NCBI GenBank assembly: GCA_963575745.1
Contig: CAUYUJ010014756.1
Span: 86,150-150,149 of the forward strand
DNA: 64,000 nucleotides
From: Prorocentrum cordatum
Taxonomy: Eukaryota > Sar > Dinophyceae > Prorocentrales > Prorocentraceae
Direction: 5' to 3'
Shown piece after piece: positions 42,045 through 52,619 of the stretch (position 1 is its first letter; each line of letters opens with the position of its first letter). The notes beneath the pieces were generated by a model. It saw nothing but the letters and a program-made list of their open reading frames with translations, did no database searches and was not told the DNA's origin. A program made the position numbers and the translations under genes.

Positions 42045-44160
42045 AACTGCCTCCTCCCTGTTGGACCCCCCGGAAATGATGTCGGAAGGGCGGACCAGGC
42101 GTTTCGCCTGGGATGTCTTCGCTACGTATGATCTCGAAGCTTGAACTTTGCAACAATGTGAAGGATGGAGGGCGGGCGGTTTTCAAACGGTGGTTCTAGT
42201 TTTAGCGCCGCGCACATACGTTTTAAGAGGTTGCAGCAAGTTAAAGGATGTTGGGCGGTTGGTGTTCAACATGTGGCTTTCGATTTGGCGCCGTCCACAT
42301 TCGTTTTCAGAGCTTGCAACCGTTTCAAGGATGGAAGGCGGACGATATTCCAAATGCGGCTCTCGTCTTACCGTCGTGTACAAACAGCTTCAAGGACGGA
42401 GAGTGGTTGGTTTTCAAAATGCGGCTCTCGCCGTAGCGCCGCGCACTTTCGCCTGGAACAATGAATGGATGGAGGGTTTTTCAAAATTCAGCACTCGCCT
42501 TAGCGCCGCGCGCATTCGTCTGAAGGGTTTGCAACAGTTTCTCAGGTTCGTAGGGCTCTGGTTCTGGGAATGGTCTGCCAGCACGATTTAGGATTGTCAG
42601 GACGCAACAGTCGCGTTGATCCACGGTGTTGAAGTTCCAAGAGTTGCATTTCGGCACGACTGAAGATTCTCAAACGGTTGCTCGCCAATAGGGCATTCCC
42701 GAGAATGAAAATAAATCATTGCAAGGGCTTGTGAAGAAGAAAATTGGAGAAAGAATGTATTGCAATATTGTTGATGTGTCTTGGGTTTACACTGGTCATC
42801 CTCATTGTCAGAAGCATCATCATCATATTACAATTCTCCTCAGCATCCTCACCACTCCTCATCCTCCTGCTCTCCTGTTCCTCCTCATCGTCCTCCTCCC
42901 TCCTCCCGTTCCTCTTCATCGTCATTCCTCCTCACGCCTCCTCCCCGTTCTCCGCCTCCTCCTCTCCCGTCAAACATCGGCAACCAGACGAAGATCTCAA
43001 AGGAAATCTGGCCGTGACGGCGAGAAGACCCCCTCGGAGGCAAACGACAAAGCCGTGCACACACAACAATATTGTTGAATTTGGCAACTCGATCCTCCTC
43101 CCTCCCTGGATCTGAGGATAGGGGGAGAAAGAGGCGGAGGAGGAGGAGGAGGAAGAGGAGGATCAAAAGTACGTAAGCCCAAGATGCATCAACGATGTTG
43201 TAATACACCCTCCCTTCCCAAATCTTCCCTCGTTAGCCCATAAGAGCCTTCCTGCTCGCTACGAGGAGTGCCCCTTGGAAAACGGACACCCAATGGGCCC
43301 GCCAGTCAGGCGAGACGCCTTTTTGAAAAGGGACTAGCATGCATCTGGTCGATCAAAGCGTGTGAACTGCAACAATGTAGCTCGATCAAGGTCGATGAAG
43401 TTTCCAGCGAGAGCCCCGTTTCGGAAAGGAGTCGGCCCCAACCCGTGACATTGTTGCGCAAGTTCACACGTCTGGTGCGAGGGCCCAACGTCTAAGAATG
43501 AGTTGCCCTCCATCCGTACAGATGTTACGCCTGTTCAAGCATCTGGTCGCCAGGGTTGAGAAATTCCAAGGCGAGAGCTCCAGTTTGCAAAGGGGCCGCC
43601 CTCCACCCGTGCAAATGTTGCGAATTGTTACAGTCGTGCTTCCGAGGTGAATCTCACGCGACAGCCCCATTTTGAGAACGGACAGGCTTCCACCCGTGTA
43701 GCCGTTTCACAATTCCGCATGCGGTGATCTGTGCTGAGGACGTGTCAGTCGAAAGCCCCACTGCGAAAGCGGCCCGGCCCCCATCCGTGCATCTGCTGGA
43801 ATATATCGACTGCACGTAAGAGTGACATTTCGCCGGAGTGATCTTTGGTGCGAGCTCATCGGGCTCCCCCCGATCGCCGAGCGCGATGCGATATAAGCGG
43901 CCCGCGCCCTTGGGTTTGGCTGCCTCGCGCCCCCAAAAGCTGCGCACCAAAGGTCACTCTTACCCGGGGTCACTCTTACGCCTAGTCGAATCTAGGACGA
44001 TTGCTCGCGGCGCTGAGGCGAGTGCCCAGTTTTGAACAGGACCCGGCATCCATTCCAGTATGATTGTTCGAACGTCTCCGGGACGATTGCGCGAAGCGCG
44101 AAGGCGGGAGCCCGATTGCGAACGCACCCCCCCCTCCGTCCGCGTAATTGTTGGAGGTTT
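42045..44160. mobile_element. Composite foldback built from family C repeats
   Basis: Forward units of about 75 bp (TTTCAAAATGCGGCTCTCGC, GCGCCGCGCAC) fill 42145-42530. Then come the conserved tail and an arm at 42735-42795, TCC-like sequence, a centre, GGA-like sequence, and a mirrored arm at 43170-43225 (AGATGCATCAACGATGTTGT). Reverse-orientation, diverged units follow at 43290-43770 and 43985-44160. A family D element interrupts the right side. Confidence 0.65.
43815..43980. mobile_element. Inverted-repeat element family D, copy 1
   Basis: CGTAAGAGTGACATTTCGCC, then TTTGGTGCG at the left, mirrored by CGCACCAAAGGTCACTCTTA and CACTCTTACG at the right. Terminal repeats are about 38 bp. It lies inside the right half of the composite foldback. 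Confidence 0.8.
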
Positions 44161-44257
44161 GAAAATTCGGGGTGATAAGTTGGCTGGGAGCGGCCGCACA
44201 ATCCCAGTCATTGGTCGTATGATTGTGTATTTTCGTCGTTCGTCGTGTTTCCCGATA

Positions 44258-44318
44258 TCCCTCTCTCTCTCTCTCGTTCTCTCTCCCTCTCTCTCTCTCT
44301 CTCTGTTTCCTTCTCTCT
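44258..44318. repeat. (CT)n microsatellite
   Basis: Interrupted CTCTCT run of 60 bp. Confidence 0.9.
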
Positions 44319-44394
44319 GGGATGATTGTTTCCTGCCCCCAGAGGTCCTCGTGCCAGCGCGATCCAGACGCCTTCCGGGGCACTCCAAGTCATT

Positions 44395-44575
44395 CAGGAG
44401 GGAAAAAAACACACAGACACAATGAATCGTCGATTCCCCAGAAAATGTAGGAAAATATGGGAAGTGGGGGGGAAGACAAACACCCCGAAAGTATGGGAAA
44501 ACATGGGGCATCCTTTTGTTGGTGTGTATCTATTTGTGTGTCCTGGGGCCCCCTTCAGTCATGGCAGGTGCCGAC
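44395..44575 (+). repeat. Dispersed repeat family H, copy 1
   Basis: GAGGGAAAAAAACACACAGA, CAATGAATCGTCGA, AAAATGTAGGAA and GGGGGGAAGACAAA recur at 63835-64000, where the copy runs to the window edge. Confidence 0.7.
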
Positions 44576-45095
44576 CGAGAACACACCCCGGCCCCCGCGC
44601 ACGTGGTCGCACGAGGCGCCCGGCACGCGGAGGGATCGCTCGGCGGAGCTCCCTGCGGGTGCGGACCCACGACGGAGCCCGGCCCGCGCGCCTGCTCGCC
44701 CGAAGCGCCGCGGGCCTGCAGGCTGGACGAGCGGATCCTCCTCGCCCTGAGCGCGAGCCACGCACCTGCCTGTACCCATGCGGGGACGCCGAGGGCATCG
44801 GGGACGTGCCGGAGGCCATCCTCGGACTGTGCGAGCCGCACCGCCCGCGCGGCAAGACTGCACGTGACCGACTGGGCGCGCCGCTCGGGCCCCAGAGGAG
44901 GCACTTCAACCAGCTGTCGGCAGCCGGGCGACGACGGAAGACGAGCTCGGCTGCGCCGACGAGTGGCGCGGGGGCTTCCCGCGCGAGGCCGCGCGCGGGC
45001 GCCCTCTCGCTTCCGGCGCAGCGTGCCGCGTGGGCGGTCCGCGCAGGCTGCGGCGTCAGGTCGCTACAGTGGAAGCCCATACAGTCGGGGCCCTG
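44570..45095 (+). CDS. Weak coding candidate, cysteine-containing, unknown
   Basis: An open plus-strand frame contains CLYPCGDAEGIGDVPEAILG followed by LCEPHRPRG, a C..C...C..H spacing that could be a small metal-binding motif, and then an Arg/Ala-rich tail. The flanks are repeats and neither start nor splice sites can be fixed. GC-rich composition alone could keep the frame open. Confidence 0.25.
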
Positions 45096-45246
45096 AAGAA
45101 GGAACCCTTTTCGTTGAGGAGGGGCTCCGTGTTCCTTAATTGTTTCGCAGCTTGCCTTGGATTTTCCTTAGGTTTTCGATACGAAATCGAAGTTCAACTT
45201 ATGGTAAATAGGGGCCTCGTTCCTTATTTAGGGTTCCTTAGGTCAA

Positions 45247-45400
45247 CGCCTCGACTGTACCAAGAAACACCCTGCTTGCCTCTGGGGTGCCCCGGGTTTC
45301 CTGAGTTTCGATGGCTTTGCGATGGAGCCAGTGACGCTCCCACACCAAAATTCGATGGACGTCCTGGGGTCTCAGGGTTGGGCTTCTTGTGGCGCGCAAC
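45247..45400 (+). repeat. Dispersed repeat family I, copy 2
   Basis: ACCAAGAAACACCCTGCTTG at the left and GGGCTTCTTGTGG at the right, with GATGGCTTTGCGATGG and ACGTCCTGGGGTCTCAGG between. Related to 17205-17430 and 62907-63070. The ends suggest short inverted repeats (CAAGAAAC/GTTTCTTG). Confidence 0.65.
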
Positions 45401-45897
45401 GATTGCGCGCGCGCATTCTGGCTGATCCCTCTCAACCACACGCATCAATTCGCCATGAAGGAAAAGGGGTCTTCATGGAAACGGTCTTGAGGTTTTCGCC
45501 GGGTTCGGGCTCCCGGGGCCCTCCACGGGCCGTCGGACCGTTGGAACACGATTCGGGATGGAGATCTCATCCCGGGGAAAAGCCCCTGGGGGTTCCAGGA
45601 CCCGTTTCCCTCGGGACCCGCTTCTCTCATGCCAAATCTTTGAACAGAGGGCCCGCACGCTGCTCGCTGGAAGCGGCGCGCGCGCGCCCGTTCCGCATGC
45701 TGTAGTCCATGCGGCCAGGCCGCACGCATCTGCGCCCCCCTGGAAGCGCCCCCCACGTGGTGCGCGGAGGCGCTCCGCGACGCGCACTCTGGACGTTCCG
45801 ACCTCTCGGGCATCGACAGAGCGCCCCCCCCCAGACAAGTCGATGGAGGAAATCTGCAGGTGCCCACTCGGCATTGGCATTCGAGCGTACGGCAGGG
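45401..45897. other. Spacer, no gene seen
   Basis: GC-rich; open frames on both strands show no recognisable family. Confidence 0.4.
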
Positions 45898-46117
45898 CTC
45901 GTTTCGATTTCTCCGATTCGATTCGATTCGACTTCGACGGCTTCCGATTCCGATTCGATTCGACTTGGGATTCCGATGTGGGTTCCGATTTCTCATTGGA
46001 GGCAAACTAGCCTGCCGATTTCCGCCGATCCGACTTCTCCCGACTCGGCTGCCGATTTCCGCCGATCCGATTCATTTCGATCGCCGATCCGACTTATCGA
46101 TTCGACTCTGGGCTCTC
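45898..46117 (+). repeat. Family B, copy 5
   Basis: TTCGATTTCTCCGATTCGAT, GGGATTCCGATGTGGGTTCC, CTAGCCTGCCGATTTCCGCC and CGATTCGACTCTGGGCTCTC. The best-preserved copy together with 49577-49790. Confidence 0.8.
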
Positions 46118-46347
46118 CTGGTACCGCTGCCGTCCCCCATCGGTTTCGTTGATCGGCGCGCGTCTTACCCGATGCAGTCGGTGGGTTCTGGACGTCGACC
46201 AGCTCTTCCGCCCGGGTCCGCCCAGAGTGCGGCACCCCGTGGGCACATGCGGTGCCCTTGGCAGCGTTCGCCAAGGTGCGTGTCGCGGGAGGGGTTCTGT
46301 CCACCCCCGAACCTATACCCACCGCGGACCGACTTTTTTCGACTAGA

Positions 46348-46514
46348 CGTAAGAGTGACCTTTCGCCGGAGTGACCTTTGGTGCGGGCACAGATGGGTCC
46401 CCAGATGGCTGAAAACGAAGCGGTAGCAGCTGCTTGCGCGCCCAGGTTTGGTTCCCCCGCGGCCCCCCAAAAGTCGCGCACCAAAGGTCACTCTTACCGA
46501 GGGTCACTCTTGCG
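46348..46514. mobile_element. Inverted-repeat element family D, copy 2
   Basis: CGTAAGAGTGACCTTTCGCC to TTTGGTGCG, mirrored by CGCACCAAAGGTCACTCTTA and CACTCTTGCG. The interior differs from 43815-43980 in length and sequence except for CCCCCAAAAG near the right end. Confidence 0.8.
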
Positions 46515-46535
46515 TATAGCCGATTTTTGTTTGTT

Positions 46536-46965
46536 AGCAGCGAGACTGGAGGGCGTGCTGCTGGAGGGGGTTCTGTCCACCCCCGACCCGACACCCACCG
46601 CGAACCGAAACCTTTAGGCAGCAGCGAGACTGGAGGGCGTGCTGCTGGAGGGAGTTATGCCCACCCCCGACCCGACACCCACCGCGGACCGAAACTGCTG
46701 GTCAGCAGCGAGACTGGAGGGCGTGCTGCTGGAGGGGGGTATGCCCACCCCCGACCCGACACCCACCGCGGACCGTCTTTTTGTTTGTCAGCAGCGAGAC
46801 TGGAGGGCGTGCTGCTGGAGGGGGACCTGTCCACCCCCGACCCGACACCAACCGTGGACCGAAACTGTTGGTCAGCAGCGAGACTGGAGGGCGTGCTGCT
46901 GGAGGGGGTTATGCCCACCCCCCACCCCAGGCCCTACACCCACCGCGGACCGAAACTTTTGGGCA
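46536..46965. repeat. 84-bp tandem repeat, five copies
   Basis: Units start with AGCAGCGAGACTGGAGGGCG at 46536, 46620, 46704, 46790 and 46875 and run through ACCCCCGACCCGACACCCAC. The period is 84 bp (28 codons) in the first copies, so one frame stays open as SSETGGRAAGGGxxHPRPDT, then slips when a copy gains 2 bp. Confidence 0.85.
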
Positions 46966-47074
46966 GCACAGCGAGAGCGGACGCTGTCGCGCCCCGAGAG
47001 CCGAGGGGTCGCGCCGGGCCGCAGGGCACAGTAGGGCAGTTGGAAGAGGAGGGGGCGGCCACAGAGCAGGATAG

Positions 47075-47260
47075 CAGTGGAGGAGGAGGAGGAGGAGGAG
47101 GAGGAAAAGGAGGAGCAGGAGGAGGATGTGGAGGAGGTGGTGGAGGAGGAGGAGGAGGAGGAAAAGGAGGAGCAGGAGGAGGAGGAGCAGGAGGAGGAGG
47201 AGCAGGAGGAGGAGGTGGAGGTGGAGGAGGAGGAGGAGGAGGAGGACGAGTTTCCTCTGA
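47075..47260. repeat. GGA array
   Basis: GGAGGA/GGAGCAGGA repeats on the plus strand. Confidence 0.9.
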
Positions 47261-48000
47261 GTTCCCTCGCGCCCAGAAGTCGGCGGGGGCCCACCTGGGA
47301 AACGACCGAGGGGCGCCAGAGCTCGACAGGCGCTCCTGTGGCCTCCTGGGGGGCCTGTCGGGGCGGAAGGCTCGCAAGATCCGTTCGGGAGCCTCGTTCG
47401 GACCTCCTCTTGGAGCCGTTTCGGGGGCCTCTTGGGCAGTCTCGGAGGTTTGGGGGGTCGTCTTGGGGCCTTCTGGGGCGGCTTTGGGGCCTTCTGGGGC
47501 GGCTTGGGGGCCCTGTTTGGGGGCCCGCTGGGCCGTCTGGGGGGCGTTTTTGGGAGCCTCTCGGCGGGCAGCTTTGGACGCGGTGAACCCCCAAACGTCG
47601 CGTATGCGAAAAATCCATGTTTCTCTCATGGAATGGAACAGTTTTTGCTTGGAGAGCCGCTTGAGGCTCTCTTTGGGCATCTTGGCGGCCTCTGGGGCCG
47701 TATGGAGGCCATCTTGGGCGTCTTGGAACGATCTGTCGGCGACTCGGAGCCTCTTGGACCGTGTCGGGAGCGCCCCAGCGTCCTTTTGGCGCGCTCCTGG
47801 GGCGCTCTGGGGGACCCGGCCAGGCATCGGCCAGGGTACTTTTCGTCCGCGCGCGCGCGAATTGGAAATATTGTTAACTAGTTACCAGACATCTTAGCAC
47901 GCCTCTGGCGCGTTGGGCCGGCGAATTGGAGGAATGGAAGGACTGAGGTTAGAGGTGTTCAGGGGAGTTGAAAAGTTTTGAGCGGGTTGAAAGGTGAGGG
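47261..48000. other. GGGGCC-rich imperfect repeats
   Basis: TTGGGGCCTTCTGGGGCGGC-type units at 47400-47560, weaker to 47880. A similar style of sequence occurs at 60540-60680. Frames on both strands are repeat-derived. Confidence 0.5.
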
Positions 48001-48029
48001 TATCACCCCGTTTGCATGTCAACGCCATT

Positions 48030-48380
48030 TTGAGTCAACAGTTGTGCGGACCAGATTTAAGTTGGGCCCACACTTGCCAAAGACCTCAATATTCCAATGC
48101 GTTTGTCCTTTGCGCTTCGAATGAAAGCGAGGACCAGATTTGGTTTCGGCCCGCATCTGCAGAGAGCTCCAATCACCCAATGCGCCTGTCCATGGCGCTT
48201 CGAATGAACGCATGTGCGTACCAGGTTCGTTTGTAGCCCGCACGTGTAAAGAGTTCAGGTGTCCAATTTGCATGTCCGCGGCGTCTCCCGTGAACAAGTC
48301 TGCGGGCCAGGCCTGTTTTGGGTCCGCGCTTGCAGTGATTCGGAATGTCCAGAGTGCGTCTACATGGCGTCGGTATGAGG
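48030..48380. repeat. Diverged tandem repeat of about 86 bp, four copies
   Basis: GGACCAGATTTRRTTTNGGC, CCAATGCG-TGTCC-TGGCG and CTTCGAATGAA recur near 48045, 48132, 48215 and 48300 with substantial divergence. Confidence 0.6.
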
Positions 48381-48417
48381 CCTCTTGGGGGCAAGAATTT
48401 TTCAGCCCAGATGGAGA

Positions 48418-48515
48418 GCGAGGGAGACGGAGAAAGAGAGAGAGAGAGAGAGAGAAACCAAAAAAAGGAGAGAGCGTGAAAGAGAGAGAGAGAGGAAGAA
48501 AGCAAGAGAGCGAGA
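48418..48515. repeat. (GA)n microsatellite
   Basis: GAGAGA runs interrupted by AACCAAAAAAAGG and GGAAGAAAGC. Confidence 0.9.
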
Positions 48516-48894
48516 ATTATGGCGTATCCATCAGGCCTTGGTCTGTTTTTCCTCGTGCGTCCTCCCTCGGAGCACCAACCAGAAGTTCGGGGGCTGATAG
48601 ACCTCCTGCCCTGACACGTCGACTAGCGAATTGGCCGTTTTCGCTTCGCGAGAGGGCGTCGCGGCCGTCATTTTTGTTGCGGGTCCAGGTCCGTCGGTCT
48701 CGGTCCTAGGCCGCTTTCATTACAGTCGGCCCAGATAAGTAGGTCGACCCTGCCAAATCAAGGGTACTTTTGTGTCCTGTGTCTCGCGACCCATGCCTCT
48801 TGCATTCCTGTGGCGACGTGGCCCTCGGAAGGGTCTCGGGTCCTCTCGCGTGTCCTGTCCAATCAAGGCCGTTTGCACAGGGAGGCTTACTGGA
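48516..48894. other. Spacer, no gene seen
   Basis: No recognisable gene or repeat. Confidence 0.4.
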
Positions 48895-49320
48895 GGGAGG
48901 CGGAGGAGGAGGAGGAGGAGGAGGAGGAGGAGGAAGGGAAGGAGGAGGAGAGGAGGGGAGGAGGAGAGGAGGAGAGGAGAGAGAGGAGGAGGAGGAAGGA
49001 GAGGAGGAGGAGGGGAGGAGGAGGAGGAGGAGGAGGGGGGGAGGAGGAGGGGGAGGGGAGGGGTAAGGGAAGGAGGAGCGGGAGCAGGAGGAACAGGAGC
49101 GGGAGCAGGAGCGGGAGGCCTGTCCACCGCCGAGGAGTGGGCCCAGCCCGGGGCCGCGAGAGCCCGGCGCCCGCCTTGAGGGCGCGAGGAGTTTTCTTCC
49201 TCGGGAGGGAGAGGCGCCCAGGCCCGGCCTGCGGGCACGCCTTTTGCGGGAGGAGGAGGAGGAGGAGGAGGAGGAGGAGGAAGAGGAGGAGGAGGAGGAG
49301 GAGGAGGAGGAGCCTCTACA
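48895..49320. repeat. Two GGA arrays
   Basis: GGA/GGAGGGG at 48895-49075 and 49245-49315, separated by a GC-rich spacer with GGAGCGGGAGCAGGAG. Confidence 0.9.
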
Positions 49321-49449
49321 GGGGAAGACGGTGGGAGCGCGCGTTAAGCAACCACATGCTTTTCGTCAGGGCATCCTGGGTTTCTTCGCTCCTCGCGCTG
49401 CGCGGTGACTTCCCGCGGCCGTGGAAGGAGCTGCGGCGTTCAGGGGTTT

Positions 49450-49526
49450 TGGCTGTGTTTGAGTATGTTTGGACCCGCTCTTATTTGTCGCCCAAAATCC
49501 GTCTGTAGGGTGAGATGCCCGACCCA
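49450..49526 (+). mobile_element. MITE family A, copy 5 (left end missing)
   Basis: Only the right half is present: TTTGTCGCCCAAAATCCGTC, TGTAGGGTGAGATGCCCGAC. Confidence 0.65.
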
Positions 49527-49576
49527 ACACGAATTAGGAAGAGTGGCGGAGGAGGAAGTCGTCCTCCTTCCCATGG

Positions 49577-49790
49577 GCTCCTTTCGATCCCTCCAGTTCG
49601 ATTCAATTTGATGTCGACGGATTCCGATGCCGGTTCGGTTCGACATCAGATTCCGATTCGGGATCCGGCTTCTCAGTGGAGGCCTACTGGCCTGCCGATG
49701 TCTACCCATTCGACTTTTCCCGACTCGGCTGCCGATCTCCGCCGATCCGATTCATTTCGATCGCTGATTCGACTTATCGATTCAATTCTG
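49577..49790 (+). repeat. Family B, copy 6
   Basis: CGATCCCTCCAGTTCGATTC, GGCCTGCCGATGTCTACCC, CTCGGCTGCCGATCTCCGCC and TTCAATTCTGGGCTCTCC. Confidence 0.75.
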
Positions 49791-50148
49791 GGCTCTCCTC
49801 CCTTCTCAGTCAGGGGCAACGATATGCTGGGGGATGGGCATAAAGGGGGGACGCCGCGATTTTTCCTCCGGAGTCTGCTCTGGAACATCCCAGGGAGGGC
49901 CCAGCGAGTGCCCGCCCGAGGCCGAAGGCAACCACGTAATGTTCGCGTCGTGCTTCCCGGAGTCCTTGAGATCGAGGCGTCCCAGTTTTTGTTCGAGCTG
50001 GGCGTGTGCGCATGTTTTGTCCGGGCCCTGGGACCCTCACACAGTGATCTGGCTCGAGAAATGCCGCAGGAAGATGGGGCCTGGGGCTCCGGGCGTGATT
50101 TTCTGCGGTGCCGTATTTTTTTCGCCACGTCGGATCTCAGGGTTTTTC
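49791..50148. other. Spacer, no gene seen
   Basis: No recognisable gene on either strand. Confidence 0.4.
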
Positions 50149-50252
50149 ATAGGGGAACAAAAAGTGACATAAACATAAAAATTCGGAGGTCCGCGCGGAT
50201 TTCTCGCGCGGACCTCCGAGTTTTTATGTTTATGTCACTTTTTGTTCCCCTA
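50149..50252. mobile_element. Near-perfect 104-bp palindrome
   Basis: 48-bp arms starting ATAGGGGAACAAAAAGTGAC and continuing through ATAAACATAAAAA and CGGAGGTCCGCGCG pair with one mismatch around a 7-nt loop (GATTTCT). Too symmetrical for chance. Confidence 0.85.
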
Positions 50253-50959
50253 TTTCACGACGCGAGCATGCCTGGGCCCTTCGACTGCCAAAAAAAATGG
50301 TTGGGCTCCTCGATCCGAGCAGCATCGATCACGCGTCCGTCGGGGGCAAGGGGGAGGGGGAAGGCTTCTCAGAAGGCGCGGGCCTTATCTATAGGTGGAA
50401 TGCCGACGTCTTCTGAGAGGCAGCCGCCTCCTTCTAAGAGGCCTCCCCCCCTCCCCCTACCCCCTCGTGTTGGGCGCACGAATGATCCGGGATAACCTGC
50501 GGTCCGGGGTAACTCTGGCTTGAGCCCCCGAGGCGCGAGTCCGTAGCCACCCCTGTGTGCCCCCAGCCCCGACGCCTCGGGGCTCTGATTGTGCGCGCCG
50601 CCAACAGCGTGGGGAGGGGGCTGCGAGGAGGGCGGCCCCCCAGGTGGCCAAGGGCGGGACCCACAGCACGTGGGAGACCCTCACCAAGACGCCCCGTGTG
50701 GCGCTCGCGGAGGAGGCGCCTCCACCGCCTCGCGTTCCTCGTCTTCGTGCTCCCCTTCGACCTCCACTCCTTTTCTTTACAAACACACATCGTTCATTTC
50801 TAAGTATTCGAAAGTTCTTTGATTTTTTTGGGGGGCCAAGACCCTTTCATTTCTAAGTATTCTATCCTGGGCCTCTTCCTGGCCACCAGGGGGCCAGGAA
50901 CAATGAGAGACGAGCACAATTAGAACTGAGCACGATGAGAAATGAACGACGTGTAATCT
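50253..50959. other. Spacer, no gene seen
   Basis: 50365-50390 (GGCTTCTCAGAAGGCGCGGG) resembles 23851-23895. TTTCATTTCTAAGTATTC occurs twice near 50790 and 50847. No gene recognised. Confidence 0.4.
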
Positions 50960-51780
50960 TTCCCTATCGCACACGGAGGCCAGTCGGAATGGCGGGCCAG
51001 GCGTTTCGCCTGAGACATCCTTACTATCTGTGATCTTGAAGCTGAAAGACCGGCAGCAGCTTCACAGATGGAGGACGGGTGACTTTCAAAATGTGGTTCC
51101 CGTCTTAGCGCCGCGCGCATTCTTTTCAAAAATTTGCAGGGGGGTGACGGATTCACGGCGGTTCATTTTCAAAATGGGGGTCTCGCCATAGCGCCGCGAA
51201 CATTCCGCTTTAAAATGTTGCAAGAGCTTCACGGGTTCAGAGCGAATTGTTTTCAGTATGTGTCTCTCGACATAGCGCCGCGCACAATTGTTTCAATGTT
51301 TTGCACGAGTTTCATTGGTTCTCATGGTTAACGTACCAGAAATGGTGTTTTCGTTCAGGATTGTCAGGGCCCAACACTTGCGTTGATTTGTAGTGCTGAA
51401 GTCCCAGGAACGGTGTTCTGGCACAACTGAGGATCGCCAAGACGCAACAGTCAGGTTGACTCGTGGCGTAGAAGTCCTGAGAATGGTTTTGGCGCGCTTC
51501 GGGTGCTTCAAACGGTTGTCTCCCAATGGGGCATTTCCCTCATCGGAACTAAGTCATTCTATGGGGCCTATACGAGGGAGCTTAGAGGGAGGGTACATTC
51601 CAACATCGCTGATGAGTCTTGGGTTTACACTGGTCCTTCTCCTCCGCCTTCTCCTCCTCATCATCTTCCTCCTGTTTCTCCTCCTCCTTCTTCCCCTCCT
51701 CCTCCTCCTCCTCCTCCTCCTCCTCCTCCTCCTCCTCCTCCTGCTCCTGCTCCTGCTCCTGCTCCTCCTCCTCCTCCTGC
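50960..51780 (+). repeat. Composite repeat family C, copy 3, with TCC tail
   Basis: Units with GACTTTCAAAATGTGGTTCC, CGTCTTAGCGCCGCGCGCAT at 51060-51310; conserved tail with CGCAACAGTCAGGTTGAC; end AACATCGCTGATGAGTCTTG, GGTTTACACTGGTC; then TCC to 51780. Confidence 0.8.
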
Positions 51781-52619
51781 TGTTCTTGTTCCGCGCGGCG
51801 CTCGCGGAAGAAGCGCCGGCCGTCGTTCTTCGCCCGTCGGCCGGTTGGTCGTCGTCGTCGCGCGGGAAGAGGATGCGGAAGGGGGCGAAGACGAAGAGGC
51901 GGAAGAGGAGGAGGAGGAAGAGGAGGAGGCCAGGACGAGGACGAGGACGAGGACGACGACGTCATCGGGGCCTATAGTGCACGGGTGGACAGGAGCTCTT
52001 GGACGTTCCATGGGCCTTGTCGGGGAAAAGGAAGGAGAGAGCAAGGAAGAGAGCAGAGAAGAAGAAGAAAGAAAAGGAGGAGGAGGAGAAGGAGGGAGGG
52101 GGCGGGAGGCGGGGAGGAGGAGGAGGAGGAGGAGGAGGTTGTAGGTGCCAGAGCTGTCCAGGGTTACCACATTTTCCCAGAGGCTGTAAGGATGGCAAGG
52201 GGGAGGAAGAAGAGGAGGAGGAGGGGAGAGGAGAAGGGCGAGAAGGGCTCGGCTTCGTCCTCCTCGTCATCATCATCCGTACGGTAAGTTCATGCGGCGT
52301 TGGCGCGCCAGCGACGCTGGCGAAGGCGGTTAAGGTTGAATTCTGCGACGCGGAAGCGCCGAGAGACGCGGTAACGCCAGTGGGCCCGACGGAATTCAAC
52401 CTTGAACGATCGGGGCCGCGATCATCGGTTCAAGGTTGAACGATCGACGCTGTGTCGAAAACTTGCGCGCGCCCACGCCGCACGAACTGACGTACAATCA
52501 CCACCAGAAGCCAGTATCCTGGCACAGCCTCCCCGCTTCGCCGGTTCCTCCCGCGGCCCAGCCATCCTCCCTCCAGCGCCAGGGCCGCCCTGCGCAGCTA
52601 CCTCCTGTTCCTCGTTCTC
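51781..52619. other. Spacer with GGA runs and a GGTTGAAYGATCG palindromic segment
   Basis: GGA arrays at 51895-51930, 52050-52140 and 52195-52240. AATTCAACCTTGAACGATCG and GGTTCAAGGTTGAACGATCG at 52390-52446 are repeated. No gene recognised. Confidence 0.5.

Noticed and set aside
47300-47897. Open frame in both strands with WGVVLGPSGAALGPSG
   Set aside because: It is generated by imperfect TTGGGGCCTTCTGGGG repeats; the strands are equally open.
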